Notes under the pieces: generated by a model
What the model saw: only the letters and a program-made list of their open reading frames with translations
Told to the model about the DNA's origin: nothing
Databases searched by the model: none
Translations under genes and position numbers: made by a program
In this document: piece after piece, positions 12,284-24,110 of the stretch
Layout of the letters: each line of letters starts with the position of its first letter
Numbering within the stretch: position 1 is the stretch's first letter
Source: Pholiota molesta
Lineage: Eukaryota > Basidiomycota > Agaricomycetes > Agaricales > Strophariaceae
Assembly: GCA_014925825.1 (NCBI GenBank)
Contig: JACGCK010000029.1
Span: forward strand, 1 to 64,000
Direction of reading: 5' to 3'
Length of the DNA stretch: 64,000 nucleotides

Positions 12284-15183
12284 TCAAACGACGACTGCCT
12301 TTTCGGTATCTTGTGATTGATTCCGGAGCTTTGAAATGGCGTGGACAACCCATCTGTTGGCTGGCATCACCCACTTCGCTCCAAGCGGTGTGCTTACGGG
12401 CTGTACATCGCCATTCGATTGTTTATCAGATCCGTAATTCTCTTCCCTGCTTTCGTTTCTCTGAAGAAGTTTTCCCCAAGAAGTGTAGGCCCACCAAGAG
12501 AGAATAACGATTGGCGCGCAGAGAGTTCCGACGATTATGCGGGTCGATGTGTCTGAGCTTTGGAAGCAGCTAAAGCAAAACGCCGCGAGGAAGTACAAAA
12601 TTCTTAATCAAGAAAGGGGAGATTTCGTCAATCGAATAATGTCCAATATACCAGTCACAATATAAATACTCACCCCCATATCAAGAAAGCATAAGGTAGG
12701 CTATACAGAATAGCTAGTGTTTCTAGTCCCATTCGCGGATGAAGCCGTTTAGACAAATAGGTTTGCTGTGGAAATGCTCGTGTCAAGTTCGGCGGTTATG
12801 GCAAAACAAATGTATTAATACTGACCACAAACTCGGCATCATATATTGGGCGCTTGTTCGATGTTTGTTTTACGAGAAGCAACCCCATTACAATGCTTCC
12901 AACGTTTGCGGCCATAGAAATGTAGCTAGATATTTGTGCTGGAGACCTTGTAAAACCTCGATGGATATCTTCGCCATGGATTATAAGCAATCCGACATTA
13001 GCGTTCAGCAAAATGGCGGCCTACATTGAGCATCATATTAGTGTCAGCCATTTGATAAGACATGAGGTCATTAGCGGACAGATTCAACTCACCAGGAGAA
13101 TCTGCGCTTGCCACTCAGAATTCAGTTGTTTAAACATTTGATCCCAGCAAGGTGCATATACTATCTGGTCTACCCACAGCTGCTGCAGCTTTTTTAGATG
13201 TACCTTTGGAGCAGAAAAGAGCAGGACAGAAATGGACTTCATAAACCAGTTGCGTTGGTTGGTAGGCTTTCCGTATACTGACTGTGCACGATCAAGACGC
13301 GCATGCGCCTCCCCGGCATAGTTCCAGTATCTCGAAGATGCTGGAATGGAAGAAATTCAATGGGTCGTCAGCACCCTCAGTATAATAATTAATCAAAGAG
13401 AGTACCGAAGATGTACATAAAGCGGGCTTAAATCAAGTCAGAAGCGTCAGCGAAGGCCATCAGAATTTTGATATACAAACTCACAGACGAAGCTCATGGA
13501 GCCAACCGCATTACTGTTCCCACGAGCTAGGCAAAAATTGAGGCTTTCGTTGGTCGCATCTGTACGAGTAACTCACTTTCCAAGTTCGTTGTAATATCCA
13601 GTATCTTGTACAAAACTTCTAAATCATAAGGAGCAGTTGAAGTCGACGAGGTGATGCTATCTGAAGAACAGAAAATAACACAATTATTCGAAAAAGAAAA
13701 GTCAGGAGCTGGACTGTTATTTACCCCCAACAAAATGCAGGACAATATCTTTGAGCTCCCCGACGAGTGCCGGTGATAAAGCCAAAGAGTTTGGATATTG
13801 CATGAGGTGGTACCTTCACGCGATACCATTGAATTGATCGACACGGAACAAGAATGGCAAGTTTCGTTACCAGTACTGCAGTTCAATATGATGGCCTGCC
13901 CGAAAATACAGAGATTAGGGTGTTAAGAACATCATTCAACTCAAAGAAGAACCTACGGAGCCTTCCAGGACTGTCGATACTTATATCATTCGTTTCATAA
14001 GTATCAAGAAAGAATATACTTCTCGTTTCGTGGTTTGCAAAATAGTAATTCGTTTGAGTGTCGTCCTGGATATCAATAACGAGATCAGCACCCTCTGGAA
14101 GAGGAATTGCATTTTTGGAAAAGAAATCCGTGATAATAGATATGTCATCCATAGCTTGGTCAAGAATTTTAACGTCATAAACGTTTGCATCCGTGTAGAC
14201 TCTCTGCCGCACATTCATTAGAGATAGTACATGTAGAAAACGTAGGCACCCCAACCTTCTCTTTAAGAAAGAAATAGCGCCCGCCTTCGGGATGAACGTG
14301 TTCCACCCAACCTTGGGAAGGAGTCGGCCTTTAAGAATGGAATACGATTTCATTTGAATTTCATTGAGAGAAAGATCTTGTCGAATAAAAGCAAACTCAC
14401 CGAGTACAGGGGGAAATGGGCAGATCAATAGTGGTGTCAAAGCTTGTACTGGGGCAACTGCTCCGAAAACATTAATTTTAAGCCATCAAAAAGTGCATAC
14501 GTGAATGCATGCCCTTACTATTTTCTCCTATCAGCGTCATAACGGTCAATATCCTGAGGCTTTATGGGTTTGATGCGGGAATGGCGTAAGTGGCAAGGGC
14601 TGTGCAAAGTCCGAGAGGTCTCCGTGCGACAGTCATCTTGAATATTCGAGTTGGAATCAATCGAGGATCTAGAGGACTGAGCCGTGGTGTTATCGAGTAA
14701 AAATGAGGTAGGCTCATCCACAAGAATCGAAACATCGTGAACTGACGCTGATGAGCTCAGGTTCTGCGCAAATGAAGTCCAGGAATTGCCATGGGAGCCA
14801 TGCGATAATGGGTATAAGGAACGAGCAACGCCTTCGAGGTTGATAGTTTCCGGAATCCGTTCAATTTGATAAGGTAGAGATGTAGTTTGATTTGGGATCG
14901 GTCGACCGTGGTGAAGAAGCGATGGTTTCTCAGAGACAATTGGTTTTATGAGAGCGCCGTTCTGGAGGCCCGCTTTCTGTATTTCCTGGCCATGAGTATC
15001 AAATGATGAGCACCCTAGCAAAGATTTATTGAGCCAGGAAAACCGAAATTTCGCCCAAAGCGCCGTGAATTGCCTGAGAAGAGCTGCGAAGAATTTGGCT
15101 AAGACTGGTCGTTTCGAAAGCAGAAGTACTGCCAGCTTTCGAAAGGCGATGAGCGCTTGTCGTATCCGTAAATTCGCCCCCAT
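12284..15183 (-). CDS. Multipass membrane protein with WW-like segment and basic N-terminal extension (paralogue 2)
   Basis: Exon 1 runs from 15183 to about 14520. It opens with an Arg/Lys-rich amphipathic stretch (MGANLRIRQALIAFRKLAVL) followed by about 150 residues of Ser-rich disordered sequence. The following exons carry a WW-like piece (HPEGGRYFFLKEK) and then RVYTDANVYDVKILDQAMDD. A module NYYFANHETRSIFFLD matches the YYIADHTTQTIFW module of the gene at 7786-9306. Downstream come a helical segment (NSLALSPALVGELKDIV), a conserved block KLQQLWVDQIVYAPCWDQMF and four hydrophobic segments (about 12,290-13,010), ending EKAVVV. There are roughly ten introns. The closest relative in the window is the gene at 16035-19242, which shares the order and even the terminal VV. 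Function unknown; membrane location is inferred from the hydrophobic segments. Confidence 0.68.
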
Positions 15184-16034
15184 AGTGCGAATGAGCGAGG
15201 CACCCAGAAACTTCGAGGATAGTCACGAATCGCGAGTCGTCAACTGAGGGAAGAATCGAAGGGCAACCTGTCATTCGCGAACGAAGACCTCAAGGCCTTA
15301 AGGCAAGCACTGTTGGTGTCTGTTGTCCGGGTCCCTGAGAATCAATGTTAGGGATAGCACTTGCTTTAATCCTGTTGCCCGTGTATTTACCAGGTTCCCT
15401 TTCCCATTGCGCATATATTTGCTGCTCAGATCTCTAGGCTCTATGACCAAATACTTACCTCCTCTGCGACGGCATGCTTGATATATATCTTTTCCCTCCA
15501 TTTATTGTTAGGGGTATTAGGTTTGGCGTTCGGCGATGAGATCGAAAATGAAGGATACTTGGATGGGAGGCAGTGTATTGAACAACACGAGCACACCATC
15601 GTGCTCCGCATGGCATTTAAAATTGATCGATCCGCATATTATCTGGCTACTTAGTACTTCTTTATTATTTTCATGCATATTTAATGCATACATGACACCA
15701 AACGTTAGCATACCTTTCCGAGCGCTTGCAGGCCTGCTGGGCGCAATGTCAAACAACAATGCCGACATAAAATTCCATACAAATGAAAGCCCACTGCTTC
15801 TAGAATAGAATATCGTACAATACATAATTATATCTACATACACCTTCAGAATGAATAGCAAAATGATACAGTACAGACAACAAATCTATGGTATACACGT
15901 CTTCACCATAAGTGAATTGGGTTATCTCATTCTAACCTCTGCTTTCCATCCTGGTACAAACACTACACCTTTCCTTAGCTTTCCTTCCGTCCTGGTCGTT
16001 ATTGTCATGGGGTATTTGAAAATGCAATACATCG
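15184..16034. other. Spacer between two paralogues
   Basis: Open frames at 15298-15501, 15517-15861 and 15536-15808 show no homology I recognise. It holds the promoter of the minus-strand gene starting at 15183 and the 3' flank of the one ending at 16035. Confidence 0.5.
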
Positions 16035-19000
16035 TCAGACCACTGTTGTGTCTCCGGAATCAAGCGAGTGTCGGATATACATGAGAACGGGAAGACTGCG
16101 GATTTTTTCGAATATTGATATTTTAGGAGGCGAATATGCGGATCGGTGGTCCTCAAATTCAGCACACTGTCGCTCCTCGTATGAAAGGGGCCGTTTTTCT
16201 TCCGTTCCTTCTTCTTTCGTCTCCCACGATGTGACGATGCACCAGAGGATGAGTATTGCAACAGTGGCAGACAGCGTTCCAACAAGGCTGCGCGCTTGAA
16301 TGTTGGAGGCCTGGAAGAAGACACAACAAAAGGCGCCAAGGAAGGTCACAACGCTGTCATAAAGGTAAGGGATAGGCCAAATCATCGGAATTGGTAGACC
16401 ACATACCCCCACATCAAAAGAGCATAAGGAAGACTGTACAAGATGGCCAAGGTTTCCAAGCCTAAGCGAGGATGGTTTCTCCTGCGTAAGAAATCTTGCT
16501 GCGATGCATGTAAATCAGCAAGACATATATGACGCTGGGAAACCGTCACTTACCACGTCGTCATTTGTTTCTCGGCTTTTGGTTCGATTTTGTCGCATCA
16601 ACAACAGACCCAAAATAAGGGCTCCAGTATTTGCCACAACAGATAAATAGCTCAATATTTGCGCGTCAGATCGGAAAGGATCGGCATTGGTGTCAACACT
16701 TTGAATGGCAAGGAACCCGACATTTGATGTCAACATAACGGTTGCCTGTTTGAAAGAAAGGGAGAGTCAAGCCAAGAGGAAAGCCTTTTTCTTTTGCAAA
16801 TGGACTTACGAAGAAAATGAATTCTTGCCACTCATCATTCAAACTTTTCATCGTTTGCTCCCAGACGGATTTGTGCATGATGCCATCTACCCACATTTTT
16901 TGCAAATTTCGTAAATGAATATCGGGGGCTGAAAAAAGGAAGAACGATAGCGTCTTCACTAGCCATGTGCGCTTGTTCAAGGGATCGCCGAAGACAGAGA
17001 AGTCACGCTCGATTCGAGCATATGACTCGCCATGGAAGTTTATAAACCTCGATTGGTCTATTCAAAAGTTAATGGCGACCTCAAAGTGACGGACGACAAG
17101 TAGGAAACTTACAGAAGATATACATGTGGCGAGCTTTAGTTCAGGGTGGTCAATGGCATTGAAGAATGTACAATATCAATTGTTCCTTACCGAAGAGAGC
17201 CATGGTTCCAGGATAACCGGGTTCAGCATTCTCTAAAAAGCAGTCAGTATCCATGAAACAACATACATGCTTCATAACTTACTTTCCATCTCACCCGTTA
17301 GACCCAGGATCTGAACCAAGCCTTCCAAGGTGTACGGAGCCGTTGAGAATGGCGATGTCATAGTATCTATGGTGAAATGAAAGTTGAAAGAGAGACCTGG
17401 AGATTGATGGTATTACGCACCGCCAATGAAATATAGAACGATATCGCGAAGTTCACAAACCATCGCATTTGTGAGATTGCGGCAATCAGGGTACAGATTC
17501 ACAAAATACCTGCATTATGATGTCTTTATTACGATGGACTTCTGATCAAGCATATATTTTGCGTACCAATACTGAGACTGCAATTCGTAACCTGAATAAA
17601 TTGTGAAGAGCAAATGAGAAGTAGTTTGAATTAAAAGAAAATCGTGAACTTACTTAGATGACGATAGGTCCTTATGCCCTTGATTTCGCGAGCGTTAGTT
17701 ATATCCCATGCCCCAAGAGGATGCAAGAAGAAGATTGCTTTTGCATCGTGATCTGCGTAATAGTACAATGTCTCGAAACCACCCCCGTCCCGGTGGTCGA
17801 CATCTATCATGAGCACTGTGTTTTCAGGAAAAGATGGAAAGTTCGAGGCGAGTCGTTCAAGTCGAGCGATATCATCCATCATCCGATTCAGGATATCGGG
17901 ATCATAAAGGTTAGAATCTGTGTACACTCTCTGGAAAAGAGGAGAGATTGGTCTTGGAAATATTATATGTAGTCACACGAACAAACGTACCTTCTCTGGA
18001 TGGTGGAAGTAACGAGCTCCTTCTGGATGAGCTATCCTTAGCCAGCCACCAGGCGCCGCCGGCCTTTTGGACCTATTAATGAGTGACGGAATCAGGGAAA
18101 GGAAGATACGTACCTCTCAAAATTTACTGTTATTGGATCAATTGCAAACTCGCTCCATCCTTTTCGTCTGAAAACCAATTAACATGACGTGGCAAGATAT
18201 CTCGAACACCGGCATTTACTCACGTCCTCGTTCGCCTCATATATCGCTTGTTATCGTCTGGCGTTATAGGCTGAATGTTGTGGTTTTGATCATCGGTTCC
18301 ATGCGAATAAATTGGGCCGAGAGGTATAAAATCTGCAGTGATATCCGGTGACGTCCTAGTGGTTTCGGCGAGACGAGAACCCGCTTTTGAATGTGATGAT
18401 GGGACCTGGATGCTGGTGTTGCTAACACTACCAGGTGCATCAACTTCAGCAGTTGGGGACATTGGTTCAACATTGATACTTGGAGGTGGGGAAGGGCGGG
18501 TAGAATAATCTCCATGTTGGTTCGATGAATTCGAAGTGCGCTGATCTCGTCCAGGGTCGCATGGGTCGCGGATAACAGGCTCATTCTCATTCTCAAGAGA
18601 AGTTGGAGATGTGACCTCTATTCCAACCTCTGAATTTGGAGAATCTGGCTTGGGAGTGTACTGTTCTTGTCTTGAACTATTTGCGATCGGATAGCCTGGG
18701 ATGTGGAGGTCTTGCAAAGAGCTCGACATTTGACGTTGAGGGTTCCTGGAAAATGTGCCAGAGGGAATGGGGGTAGGGTTCAGCGGTAAATCATAGACGG
18801 ATCCTGGACCCCGGATTGAAGGTACATAGTTGGACTCTGGGTGCTGAGAAGAACGAGAATGGCTACGACTCTCAGGATCTCCCAACCGTATTACTGAGGA
18901 ACGTGAAGTGTTTCGAATGCCGTTAGACGAGAAAGGATAGGACAGTGAAAAAGATGCTTCATCAAGGGAGATGGTGTCGCCATGTCGGATGATAGTGTAT

Positions 19001-19242
19001 GGCTTTTGGTCGCTGGAAGCACCTTCAACATGATCCTTCGGGGTGGTAAGCTCGTCTTTTGGTGGTTTATCGATCCTTTTTGGAAGGAAGTACAACTTCG
19101 AGCGAAAGAGACGCCATAGAACGGCCAATCGGCGAAGTATTCCGGTGAGCGCCCGTTCCACACATTGTGGTTTCAATATTCGCAATAGCCGTCGGCGAAG
19201 AGCCAGGATTAGTCGTAAGAGTGGCGAAGTGGTCTGAGCCAT
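16035..19242 (-). CDS. Multipass membrane protein with WW-like segment and long disordered N-terminus (paralogue 3)
   Basis: Exon 1 is 18224-19242 and encodes about 340 residues. It opens with a basic amphipathic N-terminus (LLRLILALRRRLLRIL), then a Ser/Pro-rich disordered segment. After a GTGAGT intron, short exons give RKGWSEFAIDPITVNFER and PGGWLRIAHPEGARYFHHPE (WW-like). Next come RVYTDSNLYDPDILNRMMDD and YYYADHDAKAIFFLHP. The conserved block LQKMWVDGIMHKSVWEQTM precedes four hydrophobic segments (about 16,250-16,800), and the protein ends SGDTTVV. Every block aligns with the neighbour at 12284-15183, so the two arose by tandem duplication. The gene at 7786-9306 is a more distant relative without the N-terminal extension. 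Cellular role unknown; the amphipathic Arg-rich start might be a membrane-surface anchor. Confidence 0.72.
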
Positions 19243-20553
19243 GTCGAGGGAGTAGCTTCGTTGCTGCCACTAGAAAAACGTAAAGCAGGAAGCAACGCGC
19301 CGCAGCCTGAAGTGACTTCGAGCTAAGCACAGGTGTATGGGTATTTTCCGCCATCCTAACCAAGGGTTCTGGTAAAAGTCCTCATGTCGAAGGCCTAACC
19401 GAGTTCTAACCCCATAAAGAAGATTGATCAGACACCGTGTACTTAAAAACGGCGACGGCGCCGACGGCGTTTGCCCATTCACTCACATCTGAATGTGCGC
19501 ACAGCATTCACTTGTTACTCTAGTTGCGTAACATGTTGCGAGCGCAAAACTACTGACCGTTCGGTTTCGAAGTTTGTTCGAAGTTCAAATTCAAAGTTCA
19601 GCTTCAGGCTCGGGACGCCTTAGGGGAAGTACACGTGACTTTGGAAAAGCCGTGCACCGGCATTGCACCAGCATTTTCCTTGGGATTCGCGAGGACGCTG
19701 CACACCAACTGCACACCTTGTCAAACACTTTTACAGCCAATACCTGCAAATAACAGAGCCCGCAAATTCTCCGGTGATATATGGTGATTATAAATCTATC
19801 AACTAGTACACCAGTCACTGGAATCGTACTATGTACCCCGTCAAAGCGGTGTATTGGCGGTGTACAAGTACAAGTAATACTAGTAAGTGAGCCGTATGTG
19901 CCACCACTCATGGGCGCTATTGATGGCATAAAATTTTCAGTCCGACGATATTCGGGACTCAAATCGAGTCGTTGCGCGTTTATTTGGAGACATCATTTGA
20001 TGTCAACAGATTAAGAGAAATGAGCAGTGTTAATGCTCCAAAAACTTGCCAAAAACTATTACACTGCCTTCGACGCTGGTTATAAGTACATACTAACTCA
20101 AGAAAAAGAAACTTGAAACCTGGTGCCATGAGAATTAGTGATTGGCTGAGACCCAAGATGGCTGCTCAGCGCGTAAGCATTGCCGAATTCTACGGTATAC
20201 ATGGAAGCCCGGTTCATAATGTAAATTCACTTGGAAAGCCTTCTCTTCCTTTATTTATTATTATTAACACATAGCCTTCAGTAGCAAGAGGTGTGAACGT
20301 GTGCAGTGCACCCACAATAGACATTGATTTGCACACCTCGGCAGTGCTTGAGCGCTGAGCACTTGAGCGTCCCTCCCTCAAAGACTTACGTTATCCTTAG
20401 CCTTACGGCGTATAAAGACGCATGCTAGAATCAAGTCCACATCATCGAACAGCATCCCTGCACATTGCTCCTTCTCAAGAGGTATTATATTCTATCCTTA
20501 TAATTCCTATTGATATAGAAACTTATGCTGAACGACCTTGTAGAATTCAAACT
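19243..20553. other. Divergent intergenic region with TATA box of the first array gene
   Basis: It separates the minus-strand membrane gene from the plus-strand acidic array. A TATAAAG lies at 20411-20417, about 140 bases before the ATG at 20554. An alternative ATG at 20422 reads only a short frame. No other gene is seen. Confidence 0.5.
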
Positions 20554-21064
20554 ATGACAACTAGTAAAGCGATCATTAATCATGCGGAGGACGAAGGTAG
20601 ATCCCAAATTTGTACTACTAATATCAGTCTAATATTCGGCATTTTCAGAATCCATCATTCAAACCAACGATGTAGATAAAACCGAAGAGGACATCAGAAC
20701 GTCGAACGACGAAAATAATAGCTCTGGCGAGGAGAACGAATGCTCGGATAACGAAGAATATGACTCTTCCGAAGAGGAGGAGGATTATCCTCAATGGGCA
20801 GGGTATGTCCCCCAAAATTGGCTTTACTTATTGATACATCCACTGATCCTTCAATCATATTTTCGCAGAGGCCGTCCCCGTGCCGCGATAAAAAGAATGG
20901 TCACAGGACCAACGACGAAGTCCGATTCCAAAACAAGTTTATTGGACAAGGACAAGTCGAAGGACAAGGTCAAACCAAAGGGTAAGGACAAAGACGACAA
21001 AGGGATCGGATCAAACTCGAAGAAGGTAGAGCAACCTGTCGCAGGCCCAGCAAAAAAGCAGTAG
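20554..21064 (+). CDS. Small acidic protein, array member 1
   Basis: Three exons were spliced by eye with matching phases (20554-20596, 20649-20802, 20869-21064), giving 130 aa. The N-terminus MTTSKAIINHAEDE is followed by an acidic middle (NSSGEENECSDNEEYDSSEE) ending YPQWAG. A phase-2 intron follows, then the tail GRPRAAIKRMVTGPTTK. The tail is longer and more Lys-rich here than in its neighbours (repeated DK/SK/GK). Intron positions and the xPxWxGG-xPRAxxxRxVTGP junction are shared with the genes at 21630 and 23454. Function unknown. Confidence 0.72.
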
Positions 21065-21438
21065 TACATAAATCTACCTTCTTGGTGTGGCACCAGCTGC
21101 CAGCACCACCACGCCACGGCTTTGCAATGTTCCTTCCATACGTCCCGCGCATAATTTTGATTCTTTTCTCAACGAATCTATTATCAGCGCTTCCATCTCC
21201 AATTCCAGCGCGCGAATGGGAAAGGCGAAGTTAGTCGCACGCAGGCAAAGTCTTTGCTCTACTAACGCCTATGAGCGCGGAGTGGATCAGTCAGCCATGC
21301 GCAATACCATGCCACTGGGTAGAGGTTGCCTTCTCGAGATGTTAGATTATGAGCTCGTGATCAATTTCCTATGGCACTTACGGCTTTGCTATTCGCCGTT
21401 TGCCCCTGGGCGTCTAAAACTAAATTCATGGATTCGTA

Positions 21439-21575
21439 AGCGCACGTTTCGAGGCAGAACACATAGATGCACAGGTGGCGAGGTCTATTTTTCGCGCGAT
21501 GCGCCATTTCACATTGCCACAGCTTGGCATTCCAGCCGGATGGTCCTGAAAATAAAATACTTTGCTCTATAAAAG
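21439..21575 (+). promoter_or_regulatory. Duplicated promoter module, copy A (gene at 21630)
   Basis: AGCGCACGTTTC at about 21439 is followed by a conserved stretch including GGTCTATTTTTCGCGC. A TATAAAAG box sits at 21568-21575, about 60 bases before the ATG. The same order recurs upstream of the next two genes. Confidence 0.65.
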
Positions 21576-21629
21576 GGTGGGCAGCAAGTGGGCAGTCCCA
21601 AGTCTTCCAGATTTCATACCACACACATT

Positions 21630-22110
21630 ATGAGCTCCCCTTCCAATGACAAGACCAGTACAGCAATAGAACCTTCGACCTCTGTTGCCACAAGCACTGA
21701 GCCAACCATGGTTACTGTTGAGGTGACCACCTCCAGTGAGTATTGGGAATCCTTCCAAAACAATAACCTGACCCATCGAGTAGCAGAAGCCGCTGAGAGA
21801 ATGATCACGCCCAGTGCGGACAGGACAGACCAGGTCGAGGAAGACGAGGAAGAGGAAGACGCTGACGACGACGACGAGGAAGAAGAAGAAGATGATGATG
21901 CGGAAGATGACGACGAGGAAGAAGAGGATGAGGACATGCCTAAGTGGGACGGGTATGTTTCTCTTGCAATGATACAGCATATCATGATTCTGAATGATCT
22001 TCTTTAGCGGAATGCCTCGCGCTCCCGTCAGTCGACCCGTTGCTGGTATTAGACCTGTTGGTGGAAATCCCCATGCTTCCAGTAACTACCCCCCTGCTGG
22101 TGGAAAGTGA
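21630..22110 (+). CDS. Small acidic protein, array member 2
   Basis: Exons 21630-21735, 21787-21952 and 22008-22110 join in phase to give 124 aa. Exon 1 is Ser/Thr-rich (MSSPSNDKTSTAIEPS). Exon 2 is dominated by an Asp/Glu run ending DMPKWDG. Exon 3 is basic and Pro/Gly-rich (GMPRAPVSRPVAGIRPVGG). Exon 1 is 106 nt long, exactly as in the gene at 23454, and the intron sequences are alike too, so the duplication covers the whole transcription unit. There is no signal peptide or membrane segment. A nucleic-acid- or histone-binding role would fit the charge pattern but is only inference. Confidence 0.75.
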
Positions 22111-22308
22111 CAATCTGCACAGATGTCTAGAGGCTTCATTCTTGTATTTCTTTTCACATCATTCAGTTTTCTGAAGATACCCATGTTCTTGAGCGCTATT
22201 TGCCTTATCACGATAAGTATTAGATTAGGTGCTTGTTATCGTCACCGTGTGGAGTGTGTCAATCCCGGCCTGACGCCGGGCGCCTAAGGCTAAAAAGTGC
22301 TGAGCGGG

Positions 22309-22445
22309 TGAGCGCACGTTTCAAGACGAACATAGAGACGCACTGGGAGCGAGGTCTATTTTTCGCGCTGAATCGCTCCGCATTTCCTCCGACATGGCAT
22401 AAGAACCGAATGGTTATGAAGATAAGACACTCTGCCCATAAAAGG
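22309..22445 (+). promoter_or_regulatory. Duplicated promoter module, copy B (gene at 22507)
   Basis: AGCGCACGTTTC at about 22310 is followed by AAGACGAACATAGAGACGCA and GAGGTCTATTTTTCGCGC, with a CATAAAAGG box at 22437. The motif-to-TATA distance is 127 bases, against 129 in copy A. Confidence 0.65.
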
Positions 22446-22506
22446 GGTAAGCGCTGAAGTTGGCTTGTTAAAGTATACACCACGCACATTCCATACCACA
22501 CAGATT

Positions 22507-22944
22507 ATGAGCTCCTCTTTCGATGTCGAAGCCAAGGCTGAGACTGAGCCTTCAGTCAAGAGGCAACTGTTACTGATGCGACCAGCACCAGTAAGTACGA
22601 ACGCGCGGAGATTAATAACCTGACCTATCGAATAGAAGAAGCCCCCAAAACAGTAATCAAAGATACGGAAGGTGAGAATGCCCAAGACGAGGAAGATATC
22701 GAAGAAGACGGCGATTAAGAAAATGAAGAGGAGGACGAGGAATGGGAAGAAGAGGATGAGGACACTGAGGATGAAACTAAATGGGATCGATACATTATTT
22801 TGCAGCTGTTCAACAATTCATCATTCTAAATGAATTTTCCCAAGTGGAATGCCTCGCGCTCGAGCTGTACACACAGTGGCTGGCAATGTCAAGCGAATCA
22901 GTGTTGGTGGCCATGGTAGGCCCCGTGTTGAGGACGACCGCTGA
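22507..22944 (+). pseudogene. Small acidic protein, array member 3 (broken copy)
   Basis: ATG at 22507 gives MSSSFDVEAKAETEPS, clearly homologous to the member at 23454. The first intron donor (GTAAGT) and acceptor are conserved, but joining them meets a stop within a few codons in the expected phase. A further TAA interrupts the acidic run at about 22717. The third exon is still recognisable (MPRARAVHTVAGNVKR, stop at 22942-22944). The promoter module and TATA-like box are intact, so it may be transcribed but cannot make the full protein. Confidence 0.6.
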
Positions 22945-23185
22945 ACCAACACATATGGGCAATACACCAGGCCATTTACCGCCGGTCAGGGATGAGCCAG
23001 AAATACGTTGGAAGCTTCTTTCTTTTATTTCTCTGTCGCATCATTCAGTTATACCTAATCATAAAATATCACATCCAAGGGCGGAACTGACTTTGTGTTA
23101 TCGAGTTATCATGAGATCGCGAACAATTGCCCTGTGGCAGCTGGCATTCCCCGACCGCAGTTGGGCGTCTAGTAAATGGTTACGT

Positions 23186-23378
23186 GAGCGCACGTTTCGA
23201 GGACGAACATATCCGGAACAATAGAGCCAGAGACGCACAAGAGACCGCGAGAACTATTTGCTTTGCACCGCTCCGCACTGCTACCGATCGAACATTGCTT
23301 TAACAATGTAACATGACATCGCCACATTAAAGCCCCGGATGATCAAGATAAGACGCGATGATTTACCCCAGTATATAA
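23186..23378 (+). promoter_or_regulatory. Duplicated promoter module, copy C (gene at 23454)
   Basis: GAGCGCACGTTTCGAG at about 23186 with GACGAACATA following, preceded by GGGCGTCTA as in copy A. A TATATAA lies at 23372-23378. The spacing to TATA is about 185 bases, so this copy carries extra sequence. Confidence 0.55.
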
Positions 23379-23453
23379 CGGGGAGCAATTCATCCAAAGC
23401 TAGCTTCAGAGTCAAATCGGCATAGCTCCCACACCGTACATACCCAACCCACC

Positions 23454-23884
23454 ATGAGTTCCTCTTCCAAAGTCGAGACCAAGGCAGCGACGGAGCCTTC
23501 AGCAGGCTCCACGGCCACAACTACAGACGGAACTTCCGCCGCTGTAGCCACTAACACTAGTAAGCAATTGAACGATTGATAGAGCTTGGAGATTGTTGAG
23601 CTGACCTATCGATTAGAAGATGCCTCGACATCGACGGATGACATAGAAGACCAGAAAGACCAGACAGAAGAAGAGGAGGAAGACGACGAGGAAGAGTACG
23701 GCGAGGAAGAAGAGGACGACGAAGAAGAGGAAGATGATGACATGCCTAAGTGGGACGGGTATGTATTCTTGCAAAGTCTCAGGAATCAGCGTTTCCTGAT
23801 TCCAAACAAAACTTCTTTAGCGGAATGCCTCGCGCTCCCGTCAAGCGACCAGTTACTGGTCCTACTAGACCGCCCCGTGGGTAG
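23454..23884 (+). CDS. Small acidic protein, array member 4
   Basis: Exons 23454-23559, 23617-23758 and 23821-23884 give 103 aa in consistent phases. It starts MSSSSKVETKAATEPSAGS. The middle is an almost pure Asp/Glu run ending DMPKWDG, and the tail is GMPRAPVKRPVTGPTRPPRG, then stop. It is the most compact intact member and shows the tail motif most cleanly. Its exon-3 start and the intron end ACTTCTTTAGCGGAATGCC are nearly identical to the gene at 21630. Function unknown. Confidence 0.75.
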
Positions 23885-24110
23885 GACATATATACATCCG
23901 AAGACGTCGGAAGGCGTCGAAGCGTTGGTTTCTTGGCTTCACATCGCTCAGATCTCTATACCCAGTCTATACCTATCCTTAAGCACACATGTCATGAACA
24001 TTTCTCTCGATATCAAATCAACTTCTTAAATGAGTTCGCACGCAGGCCAGTCATCAGAAAAAAACGATACATACCATTAAATATATTGTAGTCAAACATA
24101 TCCCCCATGC

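Noticed and set aside
21614..21985. Minus-strand poly-Ser frame opposite the acidic gene
   Set aside because: Antisense of GAA/GAC-rich codons. The spliced sense model with conserved introns is far stronger.
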